Shown here piece after piece: positions 23,013 through 31,162 of a stretch of 34,607 nt of DNA. The DNA is taken from positions 1-34,607 of the forward strand of contig JANWUW010000016.1 in assembly GCA_025057935.1 (NCBI GenBank). The letters are read 5' to 3'. This DNA is from Thermoflexales bacterium (GTDB lineage: Bacteria > Chloroflexota > Anaerolineae > J036 > Brachytrichaceae). The notes below the pieces were generated by a model. It saw only the letters and a list, made by a program, of their open reading frames with translations, made no database searches and was not told the DNA's origin. Each line of letters starts with the position of its first letter. The stretch's first letter is position 1. A program made the translations under genes and the position numbers.

Positions 23013-23824
23013 TGTGCGCCTCGCCAACCTCGCGGCGCGCTGCACGCTTATCGGCGTTGCTGCTGCTCGCTTACGTGCTTAGCATGCCGGTCTACGCGCT
23101 GCTGCGCACGGTTGGCGAAACCGCGCTCACCAGCGCAGCGACCTGGATCACTGCAGGCTTGCTCTTCGGATTCGCACTTGTGCACAGCGTCGAGACGCGC
23201 GGCTTCGCGCGCACGGTGGGCATGCTCAGCAGCGCATTTGCGCTTGCTTTCGCCGCCGAGTACTTGGGCAGCAAGCACGGGCTGATCTTCGGCACCTACA
23301 CCTACACTGACCTCCTCGGTCCGAAGCTGCTCAGCCAAGTGCCGCTGATCATCCCAATGGCGTGGTTCATGATGCTGTATCCAGCTTGGCTGACAGCCGG
23401 CGTGCTCGCTCGCGCTCTAGGCGCTTGGACACGCCTGCCGCTCGCAGCCGCAGCCATCACCGCCTGGGATTTGAGCCTGGACCCGCGCATGGTCGCCGAC
23501 GGCGCATGGATCTGGGCAGAATCGAGCGCGCTGCACTACTTTGGCATTCCGTTGAGCAACTTTCTTGGTTGGTTCGTCACAGCGTCGAGCATCTACGTCT
23601 TTTGGACTTGGCTCGATCGCACGCCTCCCCCAACCCGAGTTGATCACGCGGCGCTGCCTGTGGTCGCATACGCCATCGTTTGGATCGGCGAAAGCTTCGC
23701 CAACCTCTTGTTCTGGGAGGGCGCAGGTGTGGCAGCAGCAGTGTTTGTGGCGATGGGCGCTTTTGCCACCCCTGCTCTGCTCCAGCTCAGAGGTCAGCCA
23801 CACGCGGTGCGCCGAGCCGCATGA
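22985..23824 (+). CDS. Carotenoid biosynthesis membrane protein (CruF-like hydratase family)
   Basis: A 279-residue membrane protein with about seven helices from ATG 22985. The segment FAAEYLGSKHGLIFGTYTYT followed by VPLIIPMAWFMMLYPAW is the signature of the carotenoid biosynthesis protein family that includes CruF, the 1,2-hydratase acting on acyclic ends of gamma-carotene or bisanhydrobacterioruberin. AWDLSLDPRMV and YFGIPLSNFLGWF are further conserved parts with the acidic and polar residues of the presumed active site. It overlaps crtB by 28 bases and is certainly co-transcribed. The exact carotenoid substrate cannot be set without the rest of the pathway. Confidence 0.88.
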   Translation: MGSQTPSLLVCASPTSRRAARLSALLLLAYVLSMPVYALLRTVGETALTSAATWITAGLLFGFALVHSVETRGFARTVGMLSSAFALAFAAEYLGSKHGLIFGTYTYTDLLGPKLLSQVPLIIPMAWFMMLYPAWLTAGVLARALGAWTRLPLAAAAITAWDLSLDPRMVADGAWIWAESSALHYFGIPLSNFLGWFVTASSIYVFWTWLDRTPPPTRVDHAALPVVAYAIVWIGESFANLLFWEGAGVAAAVFVAMGAFATPALLQLRGQPHAVRRAA

Positions 23825-23833
23825 CGGCGTTGC

Positions 23834-23839
23834 TATACT
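23834..23839 (+). promoter_or_regulatory. -10 box of the FlgD-Ig-like lipoprotein gene
   Basis: TATACT just after the stop of the carotenoid gene. The ATG at 23853 lies 13 bases further, with no Shine-Dalgarno, so the message would have a leader of only a few bases. Confidence 0.4.
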
Positions 23840-23852
23840 GCTGCGCCGAGCG

Positions 23853-25118
23853 ATGAGAGCGCCTCAGCGTGCTGCGATCTTCATCGCGCTGGTTGTGATC
23901 AGCACCGCATGCGCCGTGCCCAGCGGGGCAGTTCTAGTGGAGGCTTCCGTCGAGCCCGCCGTGATTAGCCCGAACGCCGACGGCGTGGACGACCTTACGT
24001 GGATTCGCTACCGCCTCACTGCTCCTGCTGAAGTATCCATCTACTTCACTGACGCCAAGGGACGACGCTACGTTGTGCGCGAGAATGCAGCGCGTCCCGC
24101 TCGCCCTGTGCCCTATGAGATGTTGTTCAACGGCATCGCGGAGGGACGTGTGCTGCCCGATGGCGAATACACCTGGACAGTTGAGGCGAAGACAGAGGAC
24201 GGGCGCCGCGAAAGCCGCAGCGGCGTGCTGCGCGTGCAAAACGGCGAGCGCCTTGCGCCGCAAATCCTTGAGTTCACCACCTCGACCACCGCCTTCACGC
24301 CCAACCGCGACGCGATTGAAGACCACGTCTACATCAACGTGGTAACCAACAAGACAGGACGCTTGCGCGTATACGTCACTGGTCCTGACGGCTTCCGCTA
24401 CGACGTTCCACGACAAGAGGGCGTGCGCCAAATCTTGGACGAGGATGAGCTGCCGCCCGGGCGCTACTTCTACGACTACGACGGCGGCATCAACCTCGGC
24501 GCTGACCCGCCGCCAGATGGCGAGTATGTGATCGTCGCTGAGCTGGAGGATCGCGTAGGTCAGCGCGATGTGCTCACACGCCCGCTCACGATCCGCGACA
24601 GCGGTCGCCCCATGGCGGAGATCGTGATCCAGCCCAACGGCAACGGCATTGAGTGGTCAGGCGTTGGCCGCACGCCAGAGCTGACGCTCAAGTTAGGCGA
24701 CACGCTTTACTTCACCATGACAGTGCGCAACGTCGGCAAAACACCTATTCGCACCGCAGGGCCGTTCGACCCCAACGATTGCTACACCATGCACACCAAC
24801 CGCTACACGAAAGGCTACCCGGAAGAGCCCGGCGTGTGGCGCGTGGGGATTAACTATGAGACGAACACCGGCGAAGATCATCCTTGGCGCTGGGCAGTGG
24901 GCACTCTCGCGGATTTGGACGTGGTGGAGCACAACGGCGTCAAGCTCTATTACCTCGCTCCTGGAAAGCAGGTCGTGGTGCGCGGTTGCATTGTGCTCGA
25001 CCGCATCCCGCCACGCAATCCATTCCGCATCTGGGGCGCGTTGATCCAAGAGCAAGTGGAGATCGCGCCGATCAACAGCTACGTCACGCCGATCCTCGTG
25101 ACGTTAGTGGAGCCGTGA
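23853..25118 (+). CDS. Lipoprotein with two FlgD-Ig-like domains and a CARDB-like domain
   Basis: A 421-residue exported protein. MRAPQRAAIFIALVVISTAC is a probable lipoprotein signal with Cys 20, though Ser at -3 is not an ideal lipobox. Residues about 30-135 and 145-260 each begin with an SPN/TPN-x-D-G/A-x-x-D motif (SPNADGVDD and TPNRDAIED) and contain a PDGEYTW or PDGEYVI turn, as in FlgD-Ig / gliding-motility-type Ig-like repeats. Residues about 270-421 (LKLGDTLYFTMTVRNVGKTP) look like a CARDB-type domain. No catalytic motif; a surface structural or binding role is likely. GTGA overlap with the following glycosyltransferase suggests shared expression. Confidence 0.78.
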   Translation: MRAPQRAAIFIALVVISTACAVPSGAVLVEASVEPAVISPNADGVDDLTWIRYRLTAPAEVSIYFTDAKGRRYVVRENAARPARPVPYEMLFNGIAEGRVLPDGEYTWTVEAKTEDGRRESRSGVLRVQNGERLAPQILEFTTSTTAFTPNRDAIEDHVYINVVTNKTGRLRVYVTGPDGFRYDVPRQEGVRQILDEDELPPGRYFYDYDGGINLGADPPPDGEYVIVAELEDRVGQRDVLTRPLTIRDSGRPMAEIVIQPNGNGIEWSGVGRTPELTLKLGDTLYFTMTVRNVGKTPIRTAGPFDPNDCYTMHTNRYTKGYPEEPGVWRVGINYETNTGEDHPWRWAVGTLADLDVVEHNGVKLYYLAPGKQVVVRGCIVLDRIPPRNPFRIWGALIQEQVEIAPINSYVTPILVTLVEP

Positions 25119-25951
25119 GTGCGAGGCTGGCAGTCATCATCGTCACATGGAACGTGCGCTCGCTGCTGGAAGCGTGTCTGCGCTCGCTCATCGCCGCGCT
25201 CGGCGACACTCAGGCGCGCATCATCGTCGTGGACAACGCCTCAACGGACGGCACACCGCAGTGGGTGCGCGCCGCGTTCCCTCAGGTGCATCTCATCGCC
25301 AACACTGAGAATCTTGGCTACGCGCGCGCCAACAACCAAGCGCTGCGCGCTGTGCTCGAGGAAGAAGCGAGATTCGCGTGGCTGCTCAACCCAGACACAA
25401 TCGTGCATCCCGGCGCGCCACAAGCGCTGCTGCGCTTCATGGAGATGCATCCGCGCTGCGGGCTGTGCGGACCAAAGCTGCTCAACCCTGATGGCTCGCT
25501 GCAGCACAGCGCCTTTGCGCTGCCGGGGCTTATGCAGTTGCTGCTTGAGACGCAACCTTGGCTCTGGCGCTTCCGCGACACGTGGTTGGATGGTCGCTAC
25601 GCACCTCAACGCTACAAAGGCGCGCCCTTCCGCGTAGGACATCCGCTTGGCGCAGCCATGCTCGCGCGCATTGACGCAGTGCGCGCAGTGGGGCTGCTCG
25701 ATGAGCAGTTCGAGATGTACTGCGAGGAGATTGACTGGGCAGTGCGCATGCAGCGCGCAGGCTGGGAAGTGTGGTGCGTGCCCGAAGCGGTGGTCACGCA
25801 TTATGGCGGTGCAAGCAGCAAACAAGCAAGCGCGCGCGCTGAGCGTTTGAAATGGCAAAGCCGCCAGCGCTACTACCGCAAGCACTACGCACCCTTCAAG
25901 CGGTGGATTGCGTTGCAGCTTGTGCCCGCAGCCTATCGCGAACGCGCTTAA
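25115..25951 (+). CDS. Glycosyltransferase family 2
   Basis: A 278-residue cytoplasmic GT-A glycosyltransferase, start GTG 25115 overlapping the previous stop by 4 bases. Motifs: LAVIIVTWNVRSLLEACLRS, IIVVDNASTDGT, NTENLGYARANNQAL, WLLNPDT (the DxD-like metal site), GHPLGAAMLARIDAVR and the catalytic EEIDWAVRMQRAGW. This pattern is typical of the rhamnosyltransferase-like (WbbL-type) branch that adds sugars to lipid-linked or surface glycans. No membrane helix. The acceptor is unknown; the lipoprotein or carotenoids encoded before it are possible but unproven acceptors. Confidence 0.92.
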   Translation: MSARLAVIIVTWNVRSLLEACLRSLIAALGDTQARIIVVDNASTDGTPQWVRAAFPQVHLIANTENLGYARANNQALRAVLEEEARFAWLLNPDTIVHPGAPQALLRFMEMHPRCGLCGPKLLNPDGSLQHSAFALPGLMQLLLETQPWLWRFRDTWLDGRYAPQRYKGAPFRVGHPLGAAMLARIDAVRAVGLLDEQFEMYCEEIDWAVRMQRAGWEVWCVPEAVVTHYGGASSKQASARAERLKWQSRQRYYRKHYAPFKRWIALQLVPAAYRERA

Positions 25952-25958
25952 CTGCGCC

Positions 25959-26897
25959 GTGGAGACACGCCTGCTGACGTTAACAGTTAACGATCGCCTC
26001 GACAAGGCGCTGGCGCAAGCGCTCACTTCTCTCAGCCGCAGCGCGGTGCAGCGCCTCATCGCCGCGGGTTACGTGCAAGTGAATGACCGCACATGCACAG
26101 AGCCCAAATTTCGAGTCCGCATCGGCGATCGTGTGCAAGTGACGATCCCTGATCCCGAACCGACGCAGCCTCTGCCAGAGCCGCTGCCGCTCGACATCGT
26201 TTATGAAGATGAAGACCTGCTGGTGGTCAACAAGCCAGCTGGCATCGCCGTGCATCCAGGCGCAGGACAAACGCGCGGCACGTTGGTGAATGCGCTGCTG
26301 TTTCATCGCCCGGCGCTTGCCAACGTGGGCGACCCGCTGCGCCCGGGCATTGTGCATCGGCTGGACAAAGAGACGAGCGGCTTGGTGATCGTCGCCAAGT
26401 CCGCGTCAGCGCATCAAGCGCTGCAAGCGCAGTTCAAGGCGCGACACGTGCACAAGCTTTACCTTGCGCTGTGCGTAGGTGCTGTGCATCCTCCTGAGGG
26501 GAACATCAACCAGCCGATCGGACGACATCCGCGACATCGTCAGCGCATGGCGATCGTGCCAAGTGGTCGCGCAGCGCTGACGCACTACGCGACGTTAGCG
26601 CGCTTTGCGCTGCGCGATGAGCCTGCGCGAACTTACTCGCTGGTCAAAGCGCGACCGATCACAGGGCGCACGCATCAATTGCGCGTGCATTTCGCCGCGT
26701 CGGGGTTTCCGATAGTAGGCGATGCCGTTTACGGCGCACGCAGCGATCCGCTCACACGCCAGTTGGCGCCGCGCCAATTGCTCCACGCGGCAGCGCTTGC
26801 GTTCGTCAGCCCATCACGGGGAGAGCGCGTCGTGGTGCGCGCGCCGCTGCCCGAGGATTTTCGGCAGGCGCTGCGCGTACTTGTGCGCGTTCAATGA
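25959..26897 (+). CDS. rluD: RluA/RluD-family 23S rRNA pseudouridine synthase
   Basis: A 312-residue protein from GTG 25959, chosen because VETRLLTLTVNDRLDKALAQ is the normal family beginning; an extended start would lie in the glycosyltransferase gene. Residues 10-65 are an S4 RNA-binding domain (SRSAVQRLIAAGYVQVND). The catalytic domain holds LLVVNKPAGIAVHPG, IVHRLDKETSGLVIVAK with the catalytic Asp, KLYLALCVG, PITGRTHQLRVHF and PIVGDAVYG. It converts uridines of 23S rRNA to pseudouridine; RluD specificity is likely from length and S4 domain but not certain. Its end overlaps the convergent ANTAR gene by 7 bases. Confidence 0.9.
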   Translation: METRLLTLTVNDRLDKALAQALTSLSRSAVQRLIAAGYVQVNDRTCTEPKFRVRIGDRVQVTIPDPEPTQPLPEPLPLDIVYEDEDLLVVNKPAGIAVHPGAGQTRGTLVNALLFHRPALANVGDPLRPGIVHRLDKETSGLVIVAKSASAHQALQAQFKARHVHKLYLALCVGAVHPPEGNINQPIGRHPRHRQRMAIVPSGRAALTHYATLARFALRDEPARTYSLVKARPITGRTHQLRVHFAASGFPIVGDAVYGARSDPLTRQLAPRQLLHAAALAFVSPSRGERVVVRAPLPEDFRQALRVLVRVQ

Positions 26898-27484
26898 CGC
26901 AACTCGCCGCTCTTCAACGCGCGGTCAATGATCTCCTGCGCGATCTTGCTCATCGTAGTGCGCCGCGATCGCGCCGTCATCTGGATGTGGTGATATGCCT
27001 CTTCTTCGCCCATGCCGTGCTTCATGAGCACGCCCTTCGCACGCTCGATCAGCTTGCGCGCAGTGAGCTTTTCCTCCAGCTCATCCACTTTCTGCGCTAG
27101 CTGGCGCTGCTGGTTGAACGTGGCGATGGCGACACGCATGGTGGCGATGAGGTCGTCGCGCTTCACTGGCTTGACGAGGTAACCCTGCACAGGCAACTCG
27201 GCTGCGCGCTCCAACAGCGCGCTCTCGTTGTACGCCGTGAGGATGATGATAGGAATGGGGCGATGCTTCAGAATCTCGGCAGCAACCTCCAGTCCATCAC
27301 GGAACGGCATGCGGATGTCGAGTAGGGCGATGTCGGGGTCCTCGCGTTGCGCGAGGGTCACTGCTTCGATTCCGTCCGCAGCGCTGAGCACCGTGTGCCC
27401 CAGCTCAGTGAGGATGGTGCGCAGCCCCATGCGAATGATGGATTCATCGTCAGCGATGAGTACACGAAGGCTTTTCTCAGACAT
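26891..27484 (-). CDS. ANTAR-domain response regulator
   Basis: A 197-residue protein. Residues 1-120 are a receiver domain with all phosphorylation residues: the acidic pair in IADDES, Asp in ALLDIRMP, Thr in IILTAYNES and Lys in YLVKPVKRDD. After a coiled coil (about 122-145) the C-terminal ANTAR domain KLIERAKGVLMKHGMGEEEA followed by AYHHIQMTARSRRTTMSKIA is intact. ANTAR proteins bind tandem hexaloop RNA hairpins and prevent transcription termination. No sensor kinase is adjacent; instead the preceding gene on the same strand is a type-1 binding-protein lipoprotein. It has its own perfect -10 at 27513-27508 and no Shine-Dalgarno. No dual-hairpin target was recognised in the window. Confidence 0.93.
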   Translation of the reverse strand: MSEKSLRVLIADDESIIRMGLRTILTELGHTVLSAADGIEAVTLAQREDPDIALLDIRMPFRDGLEVAAEILKHRPIPIIILTAYNESALLERAAELPVQGYLVKPVKRDDLIATMRVAIATFNQQRQLAQKVDELEEKLTARKLIERAKGVLMKHGMGEEEAYHHIQMTARSRRTTMSKIAQEIIDRALKSGELRH

Positions 27485-27507
27485 AGGTGGGGCAAGATGC
27501 GAAGTGC

Positions 27508-27513
27508 ATTATA
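27508..27513 (-). promoter_or_regulatory. -10 box of the ANTAR regulator gene
   Basis: A perfect TATAAT on the minus strand in the 50-base gap after the binding-protein stop, 23 bases before the ATG at 27484. The -35 is weak. It allows the regulator to be made independently of the upstream two genes. Confidence 0.5.
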
Positions 27514-27534
27514 GCGGCTTTATGGCTACCATGC

Positions 27535-28332
27535 TCACCGCGCGAATCGCCACAGCGGCGCCTCGCGCCAGCGCCCTTCAGCATCGAACGTGATCGTGCC
27601 GAGAAGTCCATCGCGACGCACGCGGCGCAGCGCCTCAGCGACTCCTGCGCGTGTTGGCGGTGCGCTGTACTGTGCTGCAGCGTCTATTGCTAATAGCATC
27701 ACTTGCGCTGCCTCGTAGCCGACGATGGAGCGCGCAGTGGGCGGCGGCCCAAGCGAAATACTTGCAAAGCCCGCAAGCGCTTGCTCAGCCTCGGGGAACC
27801 CGTTGGGCGCAGGAGCATCGCCCACGCAGACACCAAACGCTGCGTCGAGCGGCAGCGCTGGCGCAACCTCGGCGCACGGTGTGGCGTCCACGTGCCGCGG
27901 CGCGTCACGAGCGGGTCCCATGCGGAAGAGCAGCGGATGTGGCGGCAGCGCATCTGCGGGCACATGCGGCGCGAGCAGCGGCATGTTCGCTCGCGCATAC
28001 ACAGGCAGCGCAGCGAGAGTAGTGCTTAGCGCAAAGTGTCCGATCACGCCCACCACTTCAGGGTCGCGCACTACCTGTTCTGCCACGCGCGCCGCCATTT
28101 CGGGGTCGCCGCGATCGTCGAAGGCGATGAACGTTACGGCAACGGGGGTTGGTTGTTGCGCGTGCTGGCGGATCACCAGCCGAAAAGCGGGAAAGACATC
28201 GTAGCCTACACGCCGCAAGCGCCCCTCGAAGGGTGCCACTAGGGCGATCTTCACTGCGGGTCGCGGCACTGCGCATGCAGCTATGCTCAGCGACAGCACA
28301 ACCAGCAGCAGCCTTCTACGGCAGCAGCACAT
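27535..28332 (-). CDS. Type-1 periplasmic-binding-protein-like lipoprotein
   Basis: A 265-residue exported protein. MCCCRRRLLLVVLSLSIAAC is a lipoprotein signal with lipobox IAAC and Cys 20. The mature part is like branched-chain-amino-acid-type binding proteins: VKIALVAPFEGRLRRVGYDV, FDDRGDPEMAARVAEQVVRD, VVGVIGHFALSTTLAALPVY and the closing GTITFDAEGRW. It is shorter than LivJ-type proteins (about 350), mostly through a reduced second lobe. No permease or ATPase genes are adjacent, so a sensing role is more likely than uptake. The start overlaps the end of the large membrane protein gene by 17 bases; the ANTAR regulator follows. Confidence 0.78.
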   Translation of the reverse strand: MCCCRRRLLLVVLSLSIAACAVPRPAVKIALVAPFEGRLRRVGYDVFPAFRLVIRQHAQQPTPVAVTFIAFDDRGDPEMAARVAEQVVRDPEVVGVIGHFALSTTLAALPVYARANMPLLAPHVPADALPPHPLLFRMGPARDAPRHVDATPCAEVAPALPLDAAFGVCVGDAPAPNGFPEAEQALAGFASISLGPPPTARSIVGYEAAQVMLLAIDAAAQYSAPPTRAGVAEALRRVRRDGLLGTITFDAEGRWREAPLWRFAR

Positions 28333-31099
28333 GCAGCCCTCCCACGCCTTCACTCTTGCCTTGAAAGCGCGCACGCCCGATCTCCTCGCGGGTTGCGAGG
28401 CGATACCACACAATCTCCAACGAGTAGGACGCACCGTGAGGCAGGTCTATGCCGCGCTCGGCGCGCGCGCAGTAGCTATCAGGCACGCGCACACCGGGCA
28501 ACCAGGCCCACGTAGGCACTAAGCCGCCTTGCGGTTGGGCGTCGGCTTGCACTCGCAGCTGTCCTGACGCATCGCGCAAGCGAAACGAAAACTGCCACGC
28601 TTCGCCATACGGCAAGCGATCCGCAGCCCAACGCCAAGTGGGTCGAAAACACGCCTCATGATGCGAGGGCAAGAACCAGTCCAACGCAACCAAGTGAAGC
28701 GCGCGCTCGGAGTTAGTGAACGGCACGCGCGGCGACTCAGGTGCGACAACCGTGCCGACGTGCAACAGCGCACCTGAAGTGAACCCGCCCGCCAACGGCA
28801 CGCGCAGCTCAGCGCCATCATTGGTGAACGTTGGCAGCAGGCGTCCTTCGGTGTCGTGGGCTTGCACCAAAATCAGCAGCGGGCTGGGAAGCGCCGCGTC
28901 GAGCAGGCGGTGTTGACTTTGACGTGGGTCAGCAGCGCGCTGCTCACGCGCGTAGCGAAACACGTTGAGAAACGCGCCGCCCATCGGTAGCTCTTGCGTC
29001 ACCGTGATGCCCGCAGGCGCGCGATCGTCTTGCCAGCGCAGCGTGAGCGTGAACGGCGCACCGGGCTGAAGCACAGTGGGCGTAATCGCTGCGCCGACGA
29101 GCGTGTAGGGCGTACTGCCTTTGACGAAGTGAATTGGTCCACGGTGCACGAAAGGGCGTTGGTCGAAGTCCAGCGCCTGCAGCGGCGGCGCCTCAGGAGG
29201 GGGACGCAGCAACGTCAAACCGATCACGCCCAAAACGCACAACACACAAACCAGCGCCAAGCGCACTAACTTTCGCTGCCGCTGAGCGCGCGGCTGCGCG
29301 ATTAGCGAGCCCAGACCTGCCAGCGCCATCGCTAGTGCGGTCGCGCCGCTTAAGGCGTTCGCCCATTGCTCCAGCGGCAGCGGTGCGCGCTGCACGCTCA
29401 CCGTGTGCTCCCCAGCTTCCAGGCGCACTCGTACCCACCCAGAGGGCGCGAAGCTCACTGCCTGCGGCGGCGCATCGTTGATACGCAGCGTAGCTCCCGG
29501 CAAAGCAAACATCGGCAGCGCCACCGAAAGCGGGCGCGTCAGCCGCACGCGCCACGTTTGAACGTTGGGCGTGTGCAGCACTCGCTCCGAAGCGACGGCA
29601 TCAAGCGGCGCATCCTCGAGCGGCAACGCGCGCGGCGTTCGACCGAGCACCGCAAAGCCCGTATACGGGCGCGGCTGCACAACTACAGGCAGGTACTCAG
29701 CGCGAATGGTGGTGCCGATGTTGCCTGAAAACCACTCGTAGAGCTGAACGCTGTAGGCGTTCACATCCTCAGCGCGCACGTCGAGCCGCGCGTTTGGTAG
29801 CCGAGCCAGCGCAGACCAGCCGAGCATCAGCACGAAGACGAGCCCCGCAAAGCGTCGCCACCACGACGTAGGGAGGCTCACGAGTGTCGAACGCACTGAG
29901 ACCAGCGCGCCGACTCGCGCCACCGCTGCGCGCAGCGCCATTCGCGGCGCACCACCAATGCCGCCGATCAGCAGCGCCGCAAACGCGCTTTGCGCCGCAA
30001 GCCAACGCCACGGAAACTGCGCCCACTGCAGAGGCTTCAACGTTTCCCAAACGGGCGCCGAGAGGGGCGCGATCATGAACGTGCTGAGTGCGAAGAGCAC
30101 CACCATCAGCGCCCATGCGCCCTTTTGCTCTGCACGCGCCAAGCTCAATGCGCCCGCGAAGATGCCCAGCATGATCAACACGCTCGGCACTAACCCCATC
30201 GCAAACGCTCGGCGCCCATCAGCAAGGCTGTAGTCGAAGAAGAAGCTCGATTGCACTAAATCCAAGGCGCGGAAGTGATTGGTGTAGTGGAAGTAGCCGC
30301 TGGTCTGATCATCGAGCTGCACCTGGGGCATGAGCGCAAGCGCAGGCAACCAAAACCATGCGCTGAGCGCAAGCCCCAGCCCTGCAGCAAGAAGCAGCGA
30401 GCCGAATCGGCGCAAGCGCGTTCGCCAATCACTTAGGGTAATTCCCACCAGACCGAGCGCCCAGATCGCCGCCAACGGCGCGAAGATCAGCGTGCTCACG
30501 TTGTGCGTGAGCGCCAACGCAGCCAACGCGAGCGCCAGCAGCCCAGTCGCGCCGCGCTGCCCTGCGACCACTGCAGCAACGCCGCCAAGGATCAACGGAA
30601 ACCACACAAACGCCCAAAACTCGCTCAGCGAGTCACCGCGCACGTAAACGTTCACCAGGTGGAACGGCATGAAGGTGTACGCGCACGCTGCGACCACTGC
30701 ACCAGTGCGGCTGAGCCAACGCCGCGCGAGCCAGAACATCGCAGCTGCAGCCGCGAAAAAACCAAGCGTCTGCGTGAGCTTGATCGCAACGAGGAGATCC
30801 ACCCCTGCTACGGTCAAGCCTGCGGCGAGATAGTAGGGCAACGCAGCGTAGAAGTAGAAGAAGGGGTAGCCAAAGCCGTAAGCTGCGTTGGGCATCCAGC
30901 GCGCTGGGAAGATACCCGCGCGTAAGTTCTCCGCTAGCTCGAAGGTGCGCACGAGGAGAAACGGGCTATCGCCCCCAGCGCGCGTGTTCACCAAGCCGGG
31001 ACCAACCCAGAGCGGCAACGCTGCCACAGCACAGGCAGCAATCACGATCAGCGCCGAGATCAGCCTCTCTCGGCGCGCATTGTTGTTCGCTGCATCCAC
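28316..31099 (-). CDS. Large polytopic membrane protein, PF10131 (PTPS-related) / GT-C-like
   Basis: A 927-residue protein from GTG 31099 with GAGG upstream. The first 600 residues contain about twelve membrane helices. Conserved parts near the N-terminus are NTRAGGDSPFLLVRTFELAE, FPARWMPNAAYGFGYPFFYF, YAALPYYLAAGL, and later VNVYVRGDSLSEFWAFVWFP. The first extracytoplasmic loop with GGDSP and the FPARW segment resemble GT-C-type glycosyltransferases and the family called 6-pyruvoyl-tetrahydropterin synthase related membrane proteins. The last 300 residues are extracytoplasmic beta-rich domains. It probably moves sugars from a lipid carrier at the outer face of the membrane, but the exact reaction is unknown. 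Co-translated with the binding-protein lipoprotein. Confidence 0.72.
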   Translation of the reverse strand: MDAANNNARRERLISALIVIAACAVAALPLWVGPGLVNTRAGGDSPFLLVRTFELAENLRAGIFPARWMPNAAYGFGYPFFYFYAALPYYLAAGLTVAGVDLLVAIKLTQTLGFFAAAAAMFWLARRWLSRTGAVVAACAYTFMPFHLVNVYVRGDSLSEFWAFVWFPLILGGVAAVVAGQRGATGLLALALAALALTHNVSTLIFAPLAAIWALGLVGITLSDWRTRLRRFGSLLLAAGLGLALSAWFWLPALALMPQVQLDDQTSGYFHYTNHFRALDLVQSSFFFDYSLADGRRAFAMGLVPSVLIMLGIFAGALSLARAEQKGAWALMVVLFALSTFMIAPLSAPVWETLKPLQWAQFPWRWLAAQSAFAALLIGGIGGAPRMALRAAVARVGALVSVRSTLVSLPTSWWRRFAGLVFVLMLGWSALARLPNARLDVRAEDVNAYSVQLYEWFSGNIGTTIRAEYLPVVVQPRPYTGFAVLGRTPRALPLEDAPLDAVASERVLHTPNVQTWRVRLTRPLSVALPMFALPGATLRINDAPPQAVSFAPSGWVRVRLEAGEHTVSVQRAPLPLEQWANALSGATALAMALAGLGSLIAQPRAQRQRKLVRLALVCVLCVLGVIGLTLLRPPPEAPPLQALDFDQRPFVHRGPIHFVKGSTPYTLVGAAITPTVLQPGAPFTLTLRWQDDRAPAGITVTQELPMGGAFLNVFRYAREQRAADPRQSQHRLLDAALPSPLLILVQAHDTEGRLLPTFTNDGAELRVPLAGGFTSGALLHVGTVVAPESPRVPFTNSERALHLVALDWFLPSHHEACFRPTWRWAADRLPYGEAWQFSFRLRDASGQLRVQADAQPQGGLVPTWAWLPGVRVPDSYCARAERGIDLPHGASYSLEIVWYRLATREEIGRARFQGKSEGVGGLHVLLP

Positions 31100-31124
31100 A
31101 CGTTCAATGACCTCGCTGCGTCGT

Positions 31125-31130
31125 TACAAT
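31125..31130 (+). promoter_or_regulatory. -10 box of the ATP-grasp-like gene
   Basis: TACAAT with a poor -35. Transcription would start near 31137, giving about 26 nt of leader that includes AAAAGGG as ribosome binding site for ATG 31163. Confidence 0.45.
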
Positions 31131-31162
31131 CATCATACCCACCTGAAAAGGGTCCGCCCACC

